The position numbers were made by a program, and so were the translations under genes. The notes beneath the pieces were generated by a model. It was not told the DNA's origin, made no database searches, and saw only the letters and a program-made list of their open reading frames with translations. Positions 52,831 through 61,125 of a stretch of DNA of 64,000 nucleotides are shown one piece after another. How positions within the stretch are numbered: position 1 is the stretch's first letter; the number at the start of each line of letters is the position of its first letter. Source of the DNA: an uncultured Ruminococcus sp. (GTDB lineage Bacteria; Bacillota; Clostridia; Oscillospirales; Ruminococcaceae); contig CALXIQ010000024.1 of NCBI GenBank assembly GCA_944388405.1, forward strand, positions 100,335-164,334, given 5' to 3'.

Positions 52831-55077
52831 ATGGATAACTTGGAAAAAATTCAGGGCGAGGTGGACAGCGTCATATACCGCAACGACGACAACGGCTTTG
52901 CGGTGCTGATGCTTAAATGGGAAGATGAGCTTATAACGGTAGTAGGAAATATGGGTAACGTGGAAGAGGGCGAGGAGCTTGTATGCACGGGTAAGTTTGT
53001 AACCCACCAGAAATTCGGCGAGCAGTTTAAATGCGAGATGTGTGAGCGTTCTTTGCCCACTTCCCCCTCTGCCATACGCAGGTATCTGGCAAGCGGAGTA
53101 ATAGGCGGCGTAGGCGCAGTGCTTGCCAAAAGAATTGTTGACGCCTTTGGAGAGGATACTCTTTCGGTTATAGAAAACGACCCCGAAAAGCTGACGGAGA
53201 TAGATGGAATAACCCTTAAAAAAGCACAGAAAATATCCTCTGAATTTAAAACTACCTTTGCCGTCCGTTCGCTGATGATATATCTTAATTCCTTTGACAT
53301 CCCCGCATCTGTCGGTATCAAGGCGTGGAAAAGATGGGGCGATACGGCTGAGGCGATGATAAGGTCCAATCCTTACGTGCTCTGCATTTACGGAATAGAC
53401 TTGCCCTTTGTAAAAGCCGACGCCATTGCCGGAAAGCTTGAAATTCCAAAGGATTCGGAAAGCCGTGTTAAAGCAGGGCTTAGCTGCGTTTTAAGAGAAA
53501 ACGCAAATTCGGGTCATACCTGTCTGCCCCTTGATCGATTCAAAAAAATATCCTGTGAATTTCTGGGGATAGACGACAGTCTGTTTGATAAGGTTCTTGA
53601 TGAACAAATTGAGGAGGAAAACCTGTTTTATTACTACAAGCGAAAGCGTCCCTTTGTGATGCTCCGGGATTTTTATAAAGCCGAGGATTATATCGCCCGC
53701 AGACTTTCGATAATGAAAGAGTGCTCATATGACAACAAAATAGACTTTTCTGAGGTTATAGACATTGCCGAGGAGCAAAACGGCATTAAATACGAGTCGC
53801 TTCAGCGAAAGGCGATAAATCTGGCGCTGTCCCACGGATTTTTAGTGCTTACGGGAGGTCCCGGAACGGGAAAAACCACCACCCTTAACGCAATAATTTC
53901 TCTTTATCAGCAGCAGGGACTAAAGGTTATGATTGCTGCACCTACGGGACGGGCTGCAAAGCGTATTTCCGACCTTACAGGCTTTGAGGCGAAAACCATT
54001 CACCGTCTGCTTGAGGTTAAACATTCCGACGGAGATACCCTCAGCTTTGTACATAATGAAAACGAGCTGCTTGACTGCGACGTTATGATAATCGACGAAA
54101 TGTCAATGGTAGATTCCTGTCTGTTTGAAGCGCTGTTGAGGGCGGTAAGCATTACCTGCAAGCTGGTGCTGGTAGGGGATTCGGATCAGCTTCCCTCGGT
54201 GGGTGCGGGAAACGTGCTCAAGGACATTATAGACAGCGGAGTAATGCCTGTGGTTACGCTTAAGGAGATATTCCGTCAGGCGCAGGAGAGTGCGATAGTA
54301 ACCAACGCTCATAAAATAGTTAATGGCGAGCATATTGACCTTACGCAGAAGGATAAGGATTTTTTCTTTTTCCAGCGGCTTAATTTTCAAGACCTGCAGG
54401 AGCTGGTAGTTGAGCTTTGCAAAACCAGACTTCCCAACGCCTACGGATATTCGCCCACTGAAAATATTCAGGTGCTGTCGCCTACAAGAAAGGGCCCTGG
54501 GGGAACGGTGGAGCTTAACCGCAAGCTTCAGCAGGAGCTTAATCCCCCTGCCCCGGGGAAATCGGAGGTTAAAACGCCGCTGTACATCTATCGCAAGGGC
54601 GACAAGGTAATGCAGACAAAGAACGATTATGATATTCTATGGAAGAAAACCCTTCCCGATGACAAAACCGAAAGCGGCGCAGGTATTTTTAACGGAGATA
54701 TAGGAATAATCACCGGAGTAAACAAGATACTCAGAACGGTAACAATTGATTTTGAGGGCAGGGTAGCCGTTTATTCAGCCGATATGCTTGACAACCTTGA
54801 GCTTGCGTACGCCATTACTGTACATAAAAGTCAGGGCAGTGAATTTGACGCAGTTATACTTACCGTATTCGGCGGATTTGACAAGCTTTATTACAGAAAT
54901 CTGCTTTATACGGCGGTAACCAGAGCCAAAAAGTTAATGATTATCATAGGCTCAAAAAAGCGGGTAGAGTTTATGATTGACAACAATCGCAGAACGCTGA
55001 GATATACCTGCCTTAAAAATATGCTTAAGGAGCTGAACGACGTTGAAGCTGACGAACAGCAGGCTTTTGAATTGTAA
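52831..55077 (+). CDS. recD2: ATP-dependent DNA helicase RecD2
   Basis: 5'-3' SF1B helicase of the stand-alone RecD2 type. 748 residues: an N-terminal OB-like domain, tandem helix-hairpin-helix region (about 80-200), then the helicase core with Walker A GGPGTGKTTT near 342-351, DEMSMVD near 423-429, GDSDQLPSVG, and the late AITVHKSQGSEFD motif near 660. There is no RecBC-type context, consistent with RecD2. The 3' end overlaps the comF-like start by 35 bp. Confidence 0.96.
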   Translation: MDNLEKIQGEVDSVIYRNDDNGFAVLMLKWEDELITVVGNMGNVEEGEELVCTGKFVTHQKFGEQFKCEMCERSLPTSPSAIRRYLASGVIGGVGAVLAKRIVDAFGEDTLSVIENDPEKLTEIDGITLKKAQKISSEFKTTFAVRSLMIYLNSFDIPASVGIKAWKRWGDTAEAMIRSNPYVLCIYGIDLPFVKADAIAGKLEIPKDSESRVKAGLSCVLRENANSGHTCLPLDRFKKISCEFLGIDDSLFDKVLDEQIEEENLFYYYKRKRPFVMLRDFYKAEDYIARRLSIMKECSYDNKIDFSEVIDIAEEQNGIKYESLQRKAINLALSHGFLVLTGGPGTGKTTTLNAIISLYQQQGLKVMIAAPTGRAAKRISDLTGFEAKTIHRLLEVKHSDGDTLSFVHNENELLDCDVMIIDEMSMVDSCLFEALLRAVSITCKLVLVGDSDQLPSVGAGNVLKDIIDSGVMPVVTLKEIFRQAQESAIVTNAHKIVNGEHIDLTQKDKDFFFFQRLNFQDLQELVVELCKTRLPNAYGYSPTENIQVLSPTRKGPGGTVELNRKLQQELNPPAPGKSEVKTPLYIYRKGDKVMQTKNDYDILWKKTLPDDKTESGAGIFNGDIGIITGVNKILRTVTIDFEGRVAVYSADMLDNLELAYAITVHKSQGSEFDAVILTVFGGFDKLYYRNLLYTAVTRAKKLMIIIGSKKRVEFMIDNNRRTLRYTCLKNMLKELNDVEADEQQAFEL

Positions 55078-55765
55078 ATTCTGGCTTGATATATTCTTTC
55101 CCAACCGCTGTCCCTGCTGCGGAAAGGTTATCGTCTGGGACAGGCTTTTGTGCGAGGACTGCAAAAGCAATCTTCCTTTTCTTGACGACACGCCGTGGCA
55201 GATGCGGTATGCAGAGAAAGCGGGAGAAAGTCCCTTCGTGTTTGATTATGCGGTATCGGCGTTTGCCTATGAGGATATAGCCGTTGACGGAATATACACA
55301 CTGAAAAACGGCATCGGGGCAAATTTTGCGGAATATGCAGGAGAAATTCTCTGCGACAAGCTTGAAAACGACGGTAAAAGCCGTGTAGATATAGTAACTG
55401 CCGTACCCATGTCAAGGCGGAAAAAGAATGCAAGAGGCTACAATCAGGCAGAGCTATTGGCAAAGCATATTGCAAAAGCCTTGGATTTGCAGACCGATTT
55501 CAAGATTCTCAAAAGAACCTCTGATAGCCTTGAACAGCATAAGCTTGATTCTCGTCAGCGTCATGAATTTGCACAGAAAATATACTATAAAAATCCCAAA
55601 AGCGCACCAATTAAAGATAAAGCCGTTATACTATGCGACGATGTTTTTACAACGGGCGCAACTATGAATAAATGTTCGTCAATTCTTAAAGATATGGGAG
55701 CAAAGGAGGTTTACTGCGTGTCTATTTGCTGTACCGATAAAAAATTTTCAACGCCCGAGGAATAA
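55043..55765 (+). CDS. ComF family phosphoribosyltransferase-like protein
   Basis: 240 residues. N-terminal zinc finger (CPCCGK and CEDCK) followed by a phosphoribosyltransferase domain with the PRPP loop VILCDDVFTTGATMN. ComF proteins act in DNA uptake and possibly in replication-linked processes; the biochemical role is not settled. The start is TTG, 10 nt after AAGGAG inside recD2. The overlap with recD2, a recombination helicase, fits a DNA-handling unit. Confidence 0.9.
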   Translation: MKLTNSRLLNCKFWLDIFFPNRCPCCGKVIVWDRLLCEDCKSNLPFLDDTPWQMRYAEKAGESPFVFDYAVSAFAYEDIAVDGIYTLKNGIGANFAEYAGEILCDKLENDGKSRVDIVTAVPMSRRKKNARGYNQAELLAKHIAKALDLQTDFKILKRTSDSLEQHKLDSRQRHEFAQKIYYKNPKSAPIKDKAVILCDDVFTTGATMNKCSSILKDMGAKEVYCVSICCTDKKFSTPEE

Positions 55766-55865
55766 ATTCTCATTCAAACGGAACAATACTCTTATAGGTA
55801 TAGGCGGCAAAGTGCAGTTTGCGGTATGCCTTAAAAACCAATAGGGAAAGAGGGTGTAGCTTCAT

Positions 55866-55888
55866 GCCTTGATATTTGTGTCAAGGCT
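55866..55888 (+). other. Hairpin ahead of two tiny genes
   Basis: GCCTTGA pairs perfectly with TCAAGGC around an 8-nt loop, ending about 11 bp before the 55899 start codon. It may be the recD2-comF 3' end or a translational control element. Confidence 0.45.
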
Positions 55889-55898
55889 TGAACATTGA

Positions 55899-56099
55899 AT
55901 GGGGAAAAAGCTGACCGTACGCGAGTTTAACGGAATAAAAAAGCTTGTTTTAGTACAGAACAACCTGATTTACCGTTTTGAAGAATATTCCAAGCAGGCA
56001 ACAGAACCGCAGCTAAGGGAAGCCTTTCAGAAGCTGTGCGCATCTGCCAAAAATCATAAGCAAAAGCTTTTAAAAGCTCTGGAGGTTTCCGATGAATGA
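55899..56099 (+). CDS. Short helical protein, weakly CotF/ferritin-like
   Basis: 66 residues, all predicted helix, with a helix-turn-helix pair LVLVQNNLIYRFEEYSKQ and LREAFQKLCASAKNHKQKLLKAL. The pattern is reminiscent of spore coat CotF-like ferritin-fold helices, but the similarity is weak. Its ribosome-binding site is poor (AAGG 12 nt upstream). The stop overlaps the next gene by 8 bp, which supports both being real. Function unknown. Confidence 0.6.
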   Translation: MGKKLTVREFNGIKKLVLVQNNLIYRFEEYSKQATEPQLREAFQKLCASAKNHKQKLLKALEVSDE

Positions 56100-56340
56100 G
56101 AATATGAAAATAATAATCGACGCAAGGCAGCTGATTAAGGAGGCTGCCCTTGAGCATTGCAGGGCGTTCAATGAGCTGTGCGGTTCGTCCTGCTCCGAAG
56201 CGATTTTGTCTGTTCTTGATGGAGAGGTGAGAATGGCGGTTTCAGTTCAGAAGCTGGAGCAGTTTTTTTCAAACGACGAGCCCGAGCCTGTCGCCAGCGA
56301 ATATGAAGTCAACAAGTTTATAAACAGCGAAAGCGTGTAA
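56092..56340 (+). CDS. Short helical protein, partner of preceding gene
   Basis: 82 residues, no signal or membrane segment. Mostly helical with an acidic second half (EQFFSNDEPEPVASEYEV). Two adjacent cysteines region CGSSC near residue 30. It overlaps the preceding gene by 8 bp and has GGAGG about 14 nt before the ATG, so the two are probably coexpressed. A terminator follows. Not recognised. Confidence 0.6.
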   Translation: MNENMKIIIDARQLIKEAALEHCRAFNELCGSSCSEAILSVLDGEVRMAVSVQKLEQFFSNDEPEPVASEYEVNKFINSESV

Positions 56341-56344
56341 TATT

Positions 56345-56420
56345 AAAAAGCCGAACGACCGTGTTTTGTCTGCAAAGTCTGAATTGCAGCAACAAACCGT
56401 TTCGTTCGGCTTTTAATTTT
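56345..56420. terminator. Bidirectional terminator with inner stem
   Basis: AAAAGCCGAACGA pairs with TCGTTCGGCTTTT over a loop holding a second stem CTGCAA/TTGCAG. Separates the tiny genes from the converging PrsA-like gene. Confidence 0.88.
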
Positions 56421-56470
56421 GATTTTATGCAAGGAAATATGCTAAATTGCCGATATATAAGTGGAAATTA

Positions 56471-57697
56471 TCAGGTAATGCTTTCGGGGGTAATCTGATC
56501 GTAATACTCGCCGTAGCTTACTTCCATTTCATCCATTATGTCGGAATAAAGCTGAGAAATTGTAGGCGTATCATATTCGATAATCATTGAATCTATATTT
56601 TCTTCCACATAGTCCATATCCACAGGCAGTCTTTTCAGGATAAACCAGCCGTATGTGGACGACTCAACAGGACCGCTGACTTCGTTCTCTTCCAACTCAA
56701 ATCCTGCATCGATAAATTCCTGTACAAAATTGGTGTCATGGCTCATATAATAGCCCTGCGAATTGTTTTCCATTCCGGGATCCCAGCCGTATTCCGCAAT
56801 AAGGCTTTCAAAATCATCGCCGTTCTGTGCCATCTCAGCAACTTCTTCCGCAAGAGCATGGGCTTCATCTCTGGCAGCTTCCTGTTCTTCCTCGGAAAGA
56901 GCATTATATGCGGTTTCTTTAGCGGAATATTTTTCGGAAAGGGTCATATCGTCATAGCTGTCAAGAGTGTCCTCGTCGGTAATTTCAACCTGACACTGGT
57001 AGGGAATAAGAATCTGGAGAACTCTTGCATACTGCTCGGGGTCCTGAACAATTTCTCTGAATTCATCCTCGGTAGTGGCGTATTTGCCGCCGTTTGTAAA
57101 CAGCGTGTCTTCAACCTTTTGATACAAGGTAGACAACTCAACCATGCGGCGGTATAAATCCTCCGTCAGATATGAGCTTTCAAGCGCCTGCACATATTCC
57201 TCATCGGTATCGTAATTGCTTTTTGCGGTTTCGATGGTTTCTTCTATTTGCTCGTAGTCCTCATCAGTCAGCTCAATATCGTTTTCCTCGCACAGGTGAA
57301 GGGTAACGTACTCCTGCTTAAGCTGAGTAATAACGTCGCTCATAAGCAGATCGAAAGCGCCATCGGTTTCGGAGATAATGTCCATTGTTACGCCGTAGGT
57401 GTTTTCATAGAGATTAAGTGTATAAAAATAATAGTATCTGAAGGTTTCAAAATCAACGTCTACTCCATCGATGGTGCACATTATCAGGTTGTCCGTATCA
57501 ATGCTTTCGCCGTCAATGGTCAGGGATGCTTCCACGGTTTCTACGGCACTTTCTGTGGAAGAATCGGCTGAATCGGCAGCCGCCGACGAGGAGGATGTGC
57601 TGCCGTTTGATGAGCTTGAATCACCTTCGGAGCAGGAAGTAACCAATGAAACGGTCATAATAAGCGCCAGTATCATGGCGGAAAATTTTTTCAACAT
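56471..57697 (-). CDS. PrsA-like peptidyl-prolyl isomerase lipoprotein
   Basis: Extracytoplasmic foldase. 408 residues with signal peptide and lipobox LVTSC (lipid-modified Cys near residue 22), so an Lgt substrate. A Ser/Ala/Asp-rich linker follows (about 25-60), then a SurA/PrsA-type helical domain (about 75-220) and a parvulin-like region (about 225-350) whose ESLIAEYGWDPG and YGWFILKRL match the parvulin ends. The parvulin is divergent, so isomerase activity is uncertain; chaperone action is safe. Very acidic overall. Confidence 0.82.
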   Translation of the reverse strand: MLKKFSAMILALIMTVSLVTSCSEGDSSSSNGSTSSSSAAADSADSSTESAVETVEASLTIDGESIDTDNLIMCTIDGVDVDFETFRYYYFYTLNLYENTYGVTMDIISETDGAFDLLMSDVITQLKQEYVTLHLCEENDIELTDEDYEQIEETIETAKSNYDTDEEYVQALESSYLTEDLYRRMVELSTLYQKVEDTLFTNGGKYATTEDEFREIVQDPEQYARVLQILIPYQCQVEITDEDTLDSYDDMTLSEKYSAKETAYNALSEEEQEAARDEAHALAEEVAEMAQNGDDFESLIAEYGWDPGMENNSQGYYMSHDTNFVQEFIDAGFELEENEVSGPVESSTYGWFILKRLPVDMDYVEENIDSMIIEYDTPTISQLYSDIMDEMEVSYGEYYDQITPESIT

Positions 57698-57855
57698 AAA
57701 TTATAAATCCTTTCAATGTAAGAAAATTAAAGCTTTTTGCGTATACCATACATTATACTGTGTTTATGTGTTGATTGTGTGACAACACATTGAATATTTT
57801 CATTTGGACATCCACAAAGCTTATGAGAAGATAACAATCCGGCAGCTGCTGTAAG

Positions 57856-57884
57856 TTGACAAAGATAAAAGAGGGTAGTATAAT
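57856..57884 (+). promoter_or_regulatory. Promoter of the GDPD gene
   Basis: TTGACA (57856-57861), 17-nt spacer, TATAAT (57879-57884). Confidence 0.85.
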
Positions 57885-57922
57885 TTATTCAGCAAAAGTT
57901 CTTAATGAAAGGTTATGAGAAT

Positions 57923-58666
57923 ATGGATTTCGGTAAATATATTGCCCACAGAGGTTTGCACGATTGTGACGCTCCTGAAAATTCCCTGAAAGCCTTTGAA
58001 AATGCGGTAAACAAAGGGGTTGCGGCTGAGCTTGACGTAAGGCTTACAAAGGATGGCAGAATAGTTGTATTCCACGACAGTGACCTTAACAGAATGTGTT
58101 CTGCCGATGTCAGGGTCAGTGACATGACATATGAACAGCTTTCCGCATTTCGACTTAAAGACAGTGACGAAAAAATACCGCTCTTATCCGAAGTGCTCAG
58201 GCTTGTAAACGGCAGAGTGCCGCTGCTTATTGAAATAAAAGACGGTGCACCAATCTGGACGCTGGAAAAGCGGCTTTGTCATCTGCTTAAAGGCTATAAG
58301 GGAGAGTATGCCGTTGAAAGCTTCAATCCCTTTTCACTGCTGTGGTTTAGGCTGTTTGCACCCAATGTTTTCAGAGGTCAGCTTATATCTACTCATAAAG
58401 ATACAAGAGGCAGCAACTACCCCGCAAGACTTGTATGCGCTCAGCCGTTTGTGTGGAAGCTGATTTCAAAGCCAAATTTTATAGCCTGTGATTTACGCTC
58501 TGTTTCCCTTGAAATTGCGTTTGCAGCGGCAGATATTGACGCAGATTTTTATACCTGGACGGCAAACACTCCACAGCTTATTGAGGAAGCGCTTAAATTT
58601 TCAAAAACGGTAATCGCCGAGAATTTCCCCGAAAACTCTGATTTTTCACAGGGAGAGCAGGCATGA
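57923..58666 (+). CDS. Glycerophosphodiester phosphodiesterase
   Basis: Cytoplasmic GDPD-family enzyme that hydrolyses glycerophosphodiesters, or related lipid headgroup diesters, to glycerol 3-phosphate. 247 residues from MDFGKYIAHRGL; the ATG 11 nt after AAAGG is chosen over one at 57905. Catalytic marks: AHRGL and APENSLKAF, AELDVRLTKDG, VVFHDSDLNR, and the late YTWTANT. No membrane segment. Overlaps a pentapeptide-repeat gene by 4 bp. Confidence 0.93.
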   Translation: MDFGKYIAHRGLHDCDAPENSLKAFENAVNKGVAAELDVRLTKDGRIVVFHDSDLNRMCSADVRVSDMTYEQLSAFRLKDSDEKIPLLSEVLRLVNGRVPLLIEIKDGAPIWTLEKRLCHLLKGYKGEYAVESFNPFSLLWFRLFAPNVFRGQLISTHKDTRGSNYPARLVCAQPFVWKLISKPNFIACDLRSVSLEIAFAAADIDADFYTWTANTPQLIEEALKFSKTVIAENFPENSDFSQGEQA

Positions 58667-59316
58667 AGCTGGCACGACCAATTATAAGCTCCCTCACAGA
58701 GCCGGAGGAGGATATACTCTCGATAATAAAATCGTATGTCCTAAGCGATAAGGAAATTGCGGGGTATCTTATCAAAAACGCTTTTCTTGAATATGAGGAC
58801 TTATCCTACCTGTCCTTTTCGGGGTGCAGGTTTGAAAACTGCCGCTTTGCAGGCAGCAGTCTGGAAAGAACCTCTTTTTCCGATTGCGAATTCAAAGGCT
58901 GTGATTTTTCCAACTGCGATGGCGGCGACAATTATTTCTGCCGCTGTGAGATAATTTCTTGCAAGCTGACAGGAGGAAATTTCTCGTCCTCGGTGTTCAA
59001 GGAAGTGCTTTTTAAAAGAAGTACCTGCGCTTATGGGGTGTTTGATAAATCCTCAATCAGAAATGTATCGGTGTGCGACTGTGATTTTAGCGGCAGCGAG
59101 CTTTCGGGTTGCACGTTAAAGGGTTTTGTCCCTCAAAACAGCAAGTTTTTAGGTACCGGATTTTTCAAAACCTCCCTTAAAGGCGTGGATTTCTCCGACT
59201 GCCTGCTGTCGGGAATCAGAATTTCCGACAGTTTTGGTGAGCTTAGGGGAGCAGTGGTTTCTCCCATGCAGGCTTTGGAGCTGTCTGCGCTCCTTGGGTT
59301 AAAAATCAAGGAATAA
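58663..59316 (+). CDS. Pentapeptide-repeat protein
   Basis: 217 residues. From about residue 42 to 190 a run of A(D/N)LXX-type repeats, here Cys- and Ser-rich (FSGCRFENCRFAGSSLE, FSDCEFKGCDFSNCD), predicts a right-handed square beta helix. Short helical ends. Such folds can mimic DNA and protect gyrase (Qnr, MfpA), but most are uncharacterised. The start overlaps the GDPD stop (ATGA), so the two are coupled; why a lipid-headgroup enzyme is paired with this fold is unknown. Confidence 0.88.
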   Translation: MKLARPIISSLTEPEEDILSIIKSYVLSDKEIAGYLIKNAFLEYEDLSYLSFSGCRFENCRFAGSSLERTSFSDCEFKGCDFSNCDGGDNYFCRCEIISCKLTGGNFSSSVFKEVLFKRSTCAYGVFDKSSIRNVSVCDCDFSGSELSGCTLKGFVPQNSKFLGTGFFKTSLKGVDFSDCLLSGIRISDSFGELRGAVVSPMQALELSALLGLKIKE

Positions 59317-59338
59317 TCGGATATACTGTGTGATACAT

Positions 59339-59370
59339 AAAAAGCGGCGATTTTTTCGTCGCTTTTTTTG
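59339..59370 (+). terminator. Terminator of the GDPD-pentapeptide operon
   Basis: AAAGCGGCGA pairs with TCGTCGCTTT (one G-U), then T7. Confidence 0.85.
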
Positions 59371-59389
59371 CTGACAAAAATCTTTAGCG

Positions 59390-59452
59390 TTTCTTAAGCG
59401 AATCTTAAAATCCTAAAAAACACTTGATAGAGTGATTTTCATGTGCTATACT
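59390..59452 (+). promoter_or_regulatory. Promoter of the ABC exporter operon with CTTAA direct repeats
   Basis: TTGATA (59424-59429), 17-nt spacer, TATACT (59447-59452). Just upstream, CTTAA occurs twice 11 bp apart (within 59391-59409), followed by CTAAA, the spacing typical of OmpR/PhoB-family response regulator boxes. Confidence 0.6.
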
Positions 59453-59495
59453 TACAATTGTTGAAAAACAGATCAAAAGAAAGGATGAGAAGAAT

Positions 59496-60176
59496 ATGAA
59501 TCTAAGAAAGCTTAACCGCGGTCTTATTCTGGGAGCTGTGCTTATCATTGGAACGGCGGCTTATGTTGTCTACGACAACGCCCGTTTCAATCGCAGCCGG
59601 GATGAGATTCAGTCTACGGTGGAAAGCTATTTTGACAGCATGGCGCAGGCAAACATAGGAGATAAAGATGCCATGCGGGAAAACTGCACCAATCTGATTG
59701 ACGAGCAGTGGGCGTACGACAATTCAATGGAGGACTACTATTATGAGACAAAAGGTTTTCTGCTTGAAAATATAAGGTCCTCGGAAGAGGAGGACACTTC
59801 AACGGGCTATATATCTGAGTTTGAATGTTCCACCAGCAACATATCGGTGAACAAAAACGGTCCTGACGGCGCAGTTGTAACTCTCGACCTTGAAGCTTAC
59901 ATTGAATTTTACGGCTATCCTTATGCGCTTACTCCAGTCGGATTTGAACCGCTTGACAACAACAATTACGAAAGCACCGACGATTATTTTTTCTGTAATC
60001 CAGATGACACCATAAAATACCGTCTGACTCAGGGATTCGAGGGTATCAGCGTATATCTGAAAAACACCGACGGAGAATGGAAAATAACCGCAATTGAAAG
60101 TTATTACTGGGACGGCGCTGCAGAAATAATCGAGGACGAAAACACCAATTCGGAAGGGGGCGAAGCAGATGAGTGA
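59496..60176 (+). CDS. Membrane-anchored extracytoplasmic protein linked to an ABC exporter
   Basis: 226 residues. N-terminal signal anchor (about 8-28), then an outside domain (about 35-215) of mixed strands, with two conserved-looking aromatic patches (YGYPYALTPVGFE and ITAIESYYWDG), and an acidic end. No lipobox. It overlaps the ABC ATPase start by 8 bp, so it is the first gene of a three-gene operon. A sensor, substrate-binding or accessory role for the exporter is inferred. Family not recognised. Confidence 0.75.
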   Translation: MNLRKLNRGLILGAVLIIGTAAYVVYDNARFNRSRDEIQSTVESYFDSMAQANIGDKDAMRENCTNLIDEQWAYDNSMEDYYYETKGFLLENIRSSEEEDTSTGYISEFECSTSNISVNKNGPDGAVVTLDLEAYIEFYGYPYALTPVGFEPLDNNNYESTDDYFFCNPDDTIKYRLTQGFEGISVYLKNTDGEWKITAIESYYWDGAAEIIEDENTNSEGGEADE

Positions 60177-61125
60177 TAATAACGTGCTGCTTAAAATCTC
60201 AGGCGTCAATAAAACCATAGGCAAGCGTCAGATACTTCACGACATTACCTTTGAAGCTTATGCAGGCGAGGTTTTCGGATTCCTTGGACCAAACGGCGCA
60301 GGAAAAACCACCACCATAAAAATCATCGTAGGACTGCTTTCGCTGGACGAAGGAGAAATATATGTGGACGGAGCCGACATCAGAAAGCATTTTGAAGCGG
60401 CGATGGCGAACGTGGGAGGAATCGTAGAAAATCCCGAAATGTATAAGTACATGACCGGCATGGAAAATCTCCGCCAGTACGCCCGCATGAGAAACGGCGT
60501 AACCCAGCAGCGTATCGACGAGGTTGTAAGCCTTGTAAAGCTTTCAAACCGCATAAACGATAAGGTTTCAAAGTATTCTCTGGGAATGCGTCAGCGTCTG
60601 GGCGTGGCCCAGGCGATTCTCCACCACCCCAAGGTTCTTATCCTTGACGAGCCTACCAACGGTCTTGACCCTGCCGGAATCAAGGAGCTTAGAGATATAC
60701 TCAAAGAGCTTGCCCATAAGGAGAAAATATGCGTTATGGTTTCATCTCACCTTATGTCTGAAATGGAACTGATGTGCGACAGAGTGGGAATCATCGCCAA
60801 CGGCAGAATGCTGGGAGTTCACACTATGGCGGAGCTTATTTCTGCATCTTCAGGAGATAAAAAGGAATACGTTATACAGGTTGACGATATTACAAAAGCC
60901 CTTTCCGTTATTGACATTGATGAAAGCAAAAAGCGTATCGTCGACGGTAGGATAGCGGTTGACCTGCCTGTAGAGAATGCTCAGGAGCAGATTTCCATCA
61001 TAAACAAGGCGATTATAGACGCAGGAATCAGGCTGTATACCGTTTCGGAAGCTGAAAACAAAAAGCTGGAGGACGTATTTATCCAGCTTACGAAGGATAC
61101 TCAGGGAGGTGGTCAGATTGGCTAA
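60169..61125 (+). CDS. ABC exporter ATPase (BcrA/lantibiotic-immunity type)
   Basis: 318 residues. Walker A GPNGAGKTTT, signature YSLGMRQRLGV, Walker B LILDEPTNGLDP, then the H-loop VSSHLMSEME. The C-terminal extension (about 230-318) is typical of the drug/lantibiotic-export subfamily (DrrA/BcrA). It pairs with the following permease, which it overlaps by 8 bp. Confidence 0.93.
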   Translation: MSDNNVLLKISGVNKTIGKRQILHDITFEAYAGEVFGFLGPNGAGKTTTIKIIVGLLSLDEGEIYVDGADIRKHFEAAMANVGGIVENPEMYKYMTGMENLRQYARMRNGVTQQRIDEVVSLVKLSNRINDKVSKYSLGMRQRLGVAQAILHHPKVLILDEPTNGLDPAGIKELRDILKELAHKEKICVMVSSHLMSEMELMCDRVGIIANGRMLGVHTMAELISASSGDKKEYVIQVDDITKALSVIDIDESKKRIVDGRIAVDLPVENAQEQISIINKAIIDAGIRLYTVSEAENKKLEDVFIQLTKDTQGGGQIG

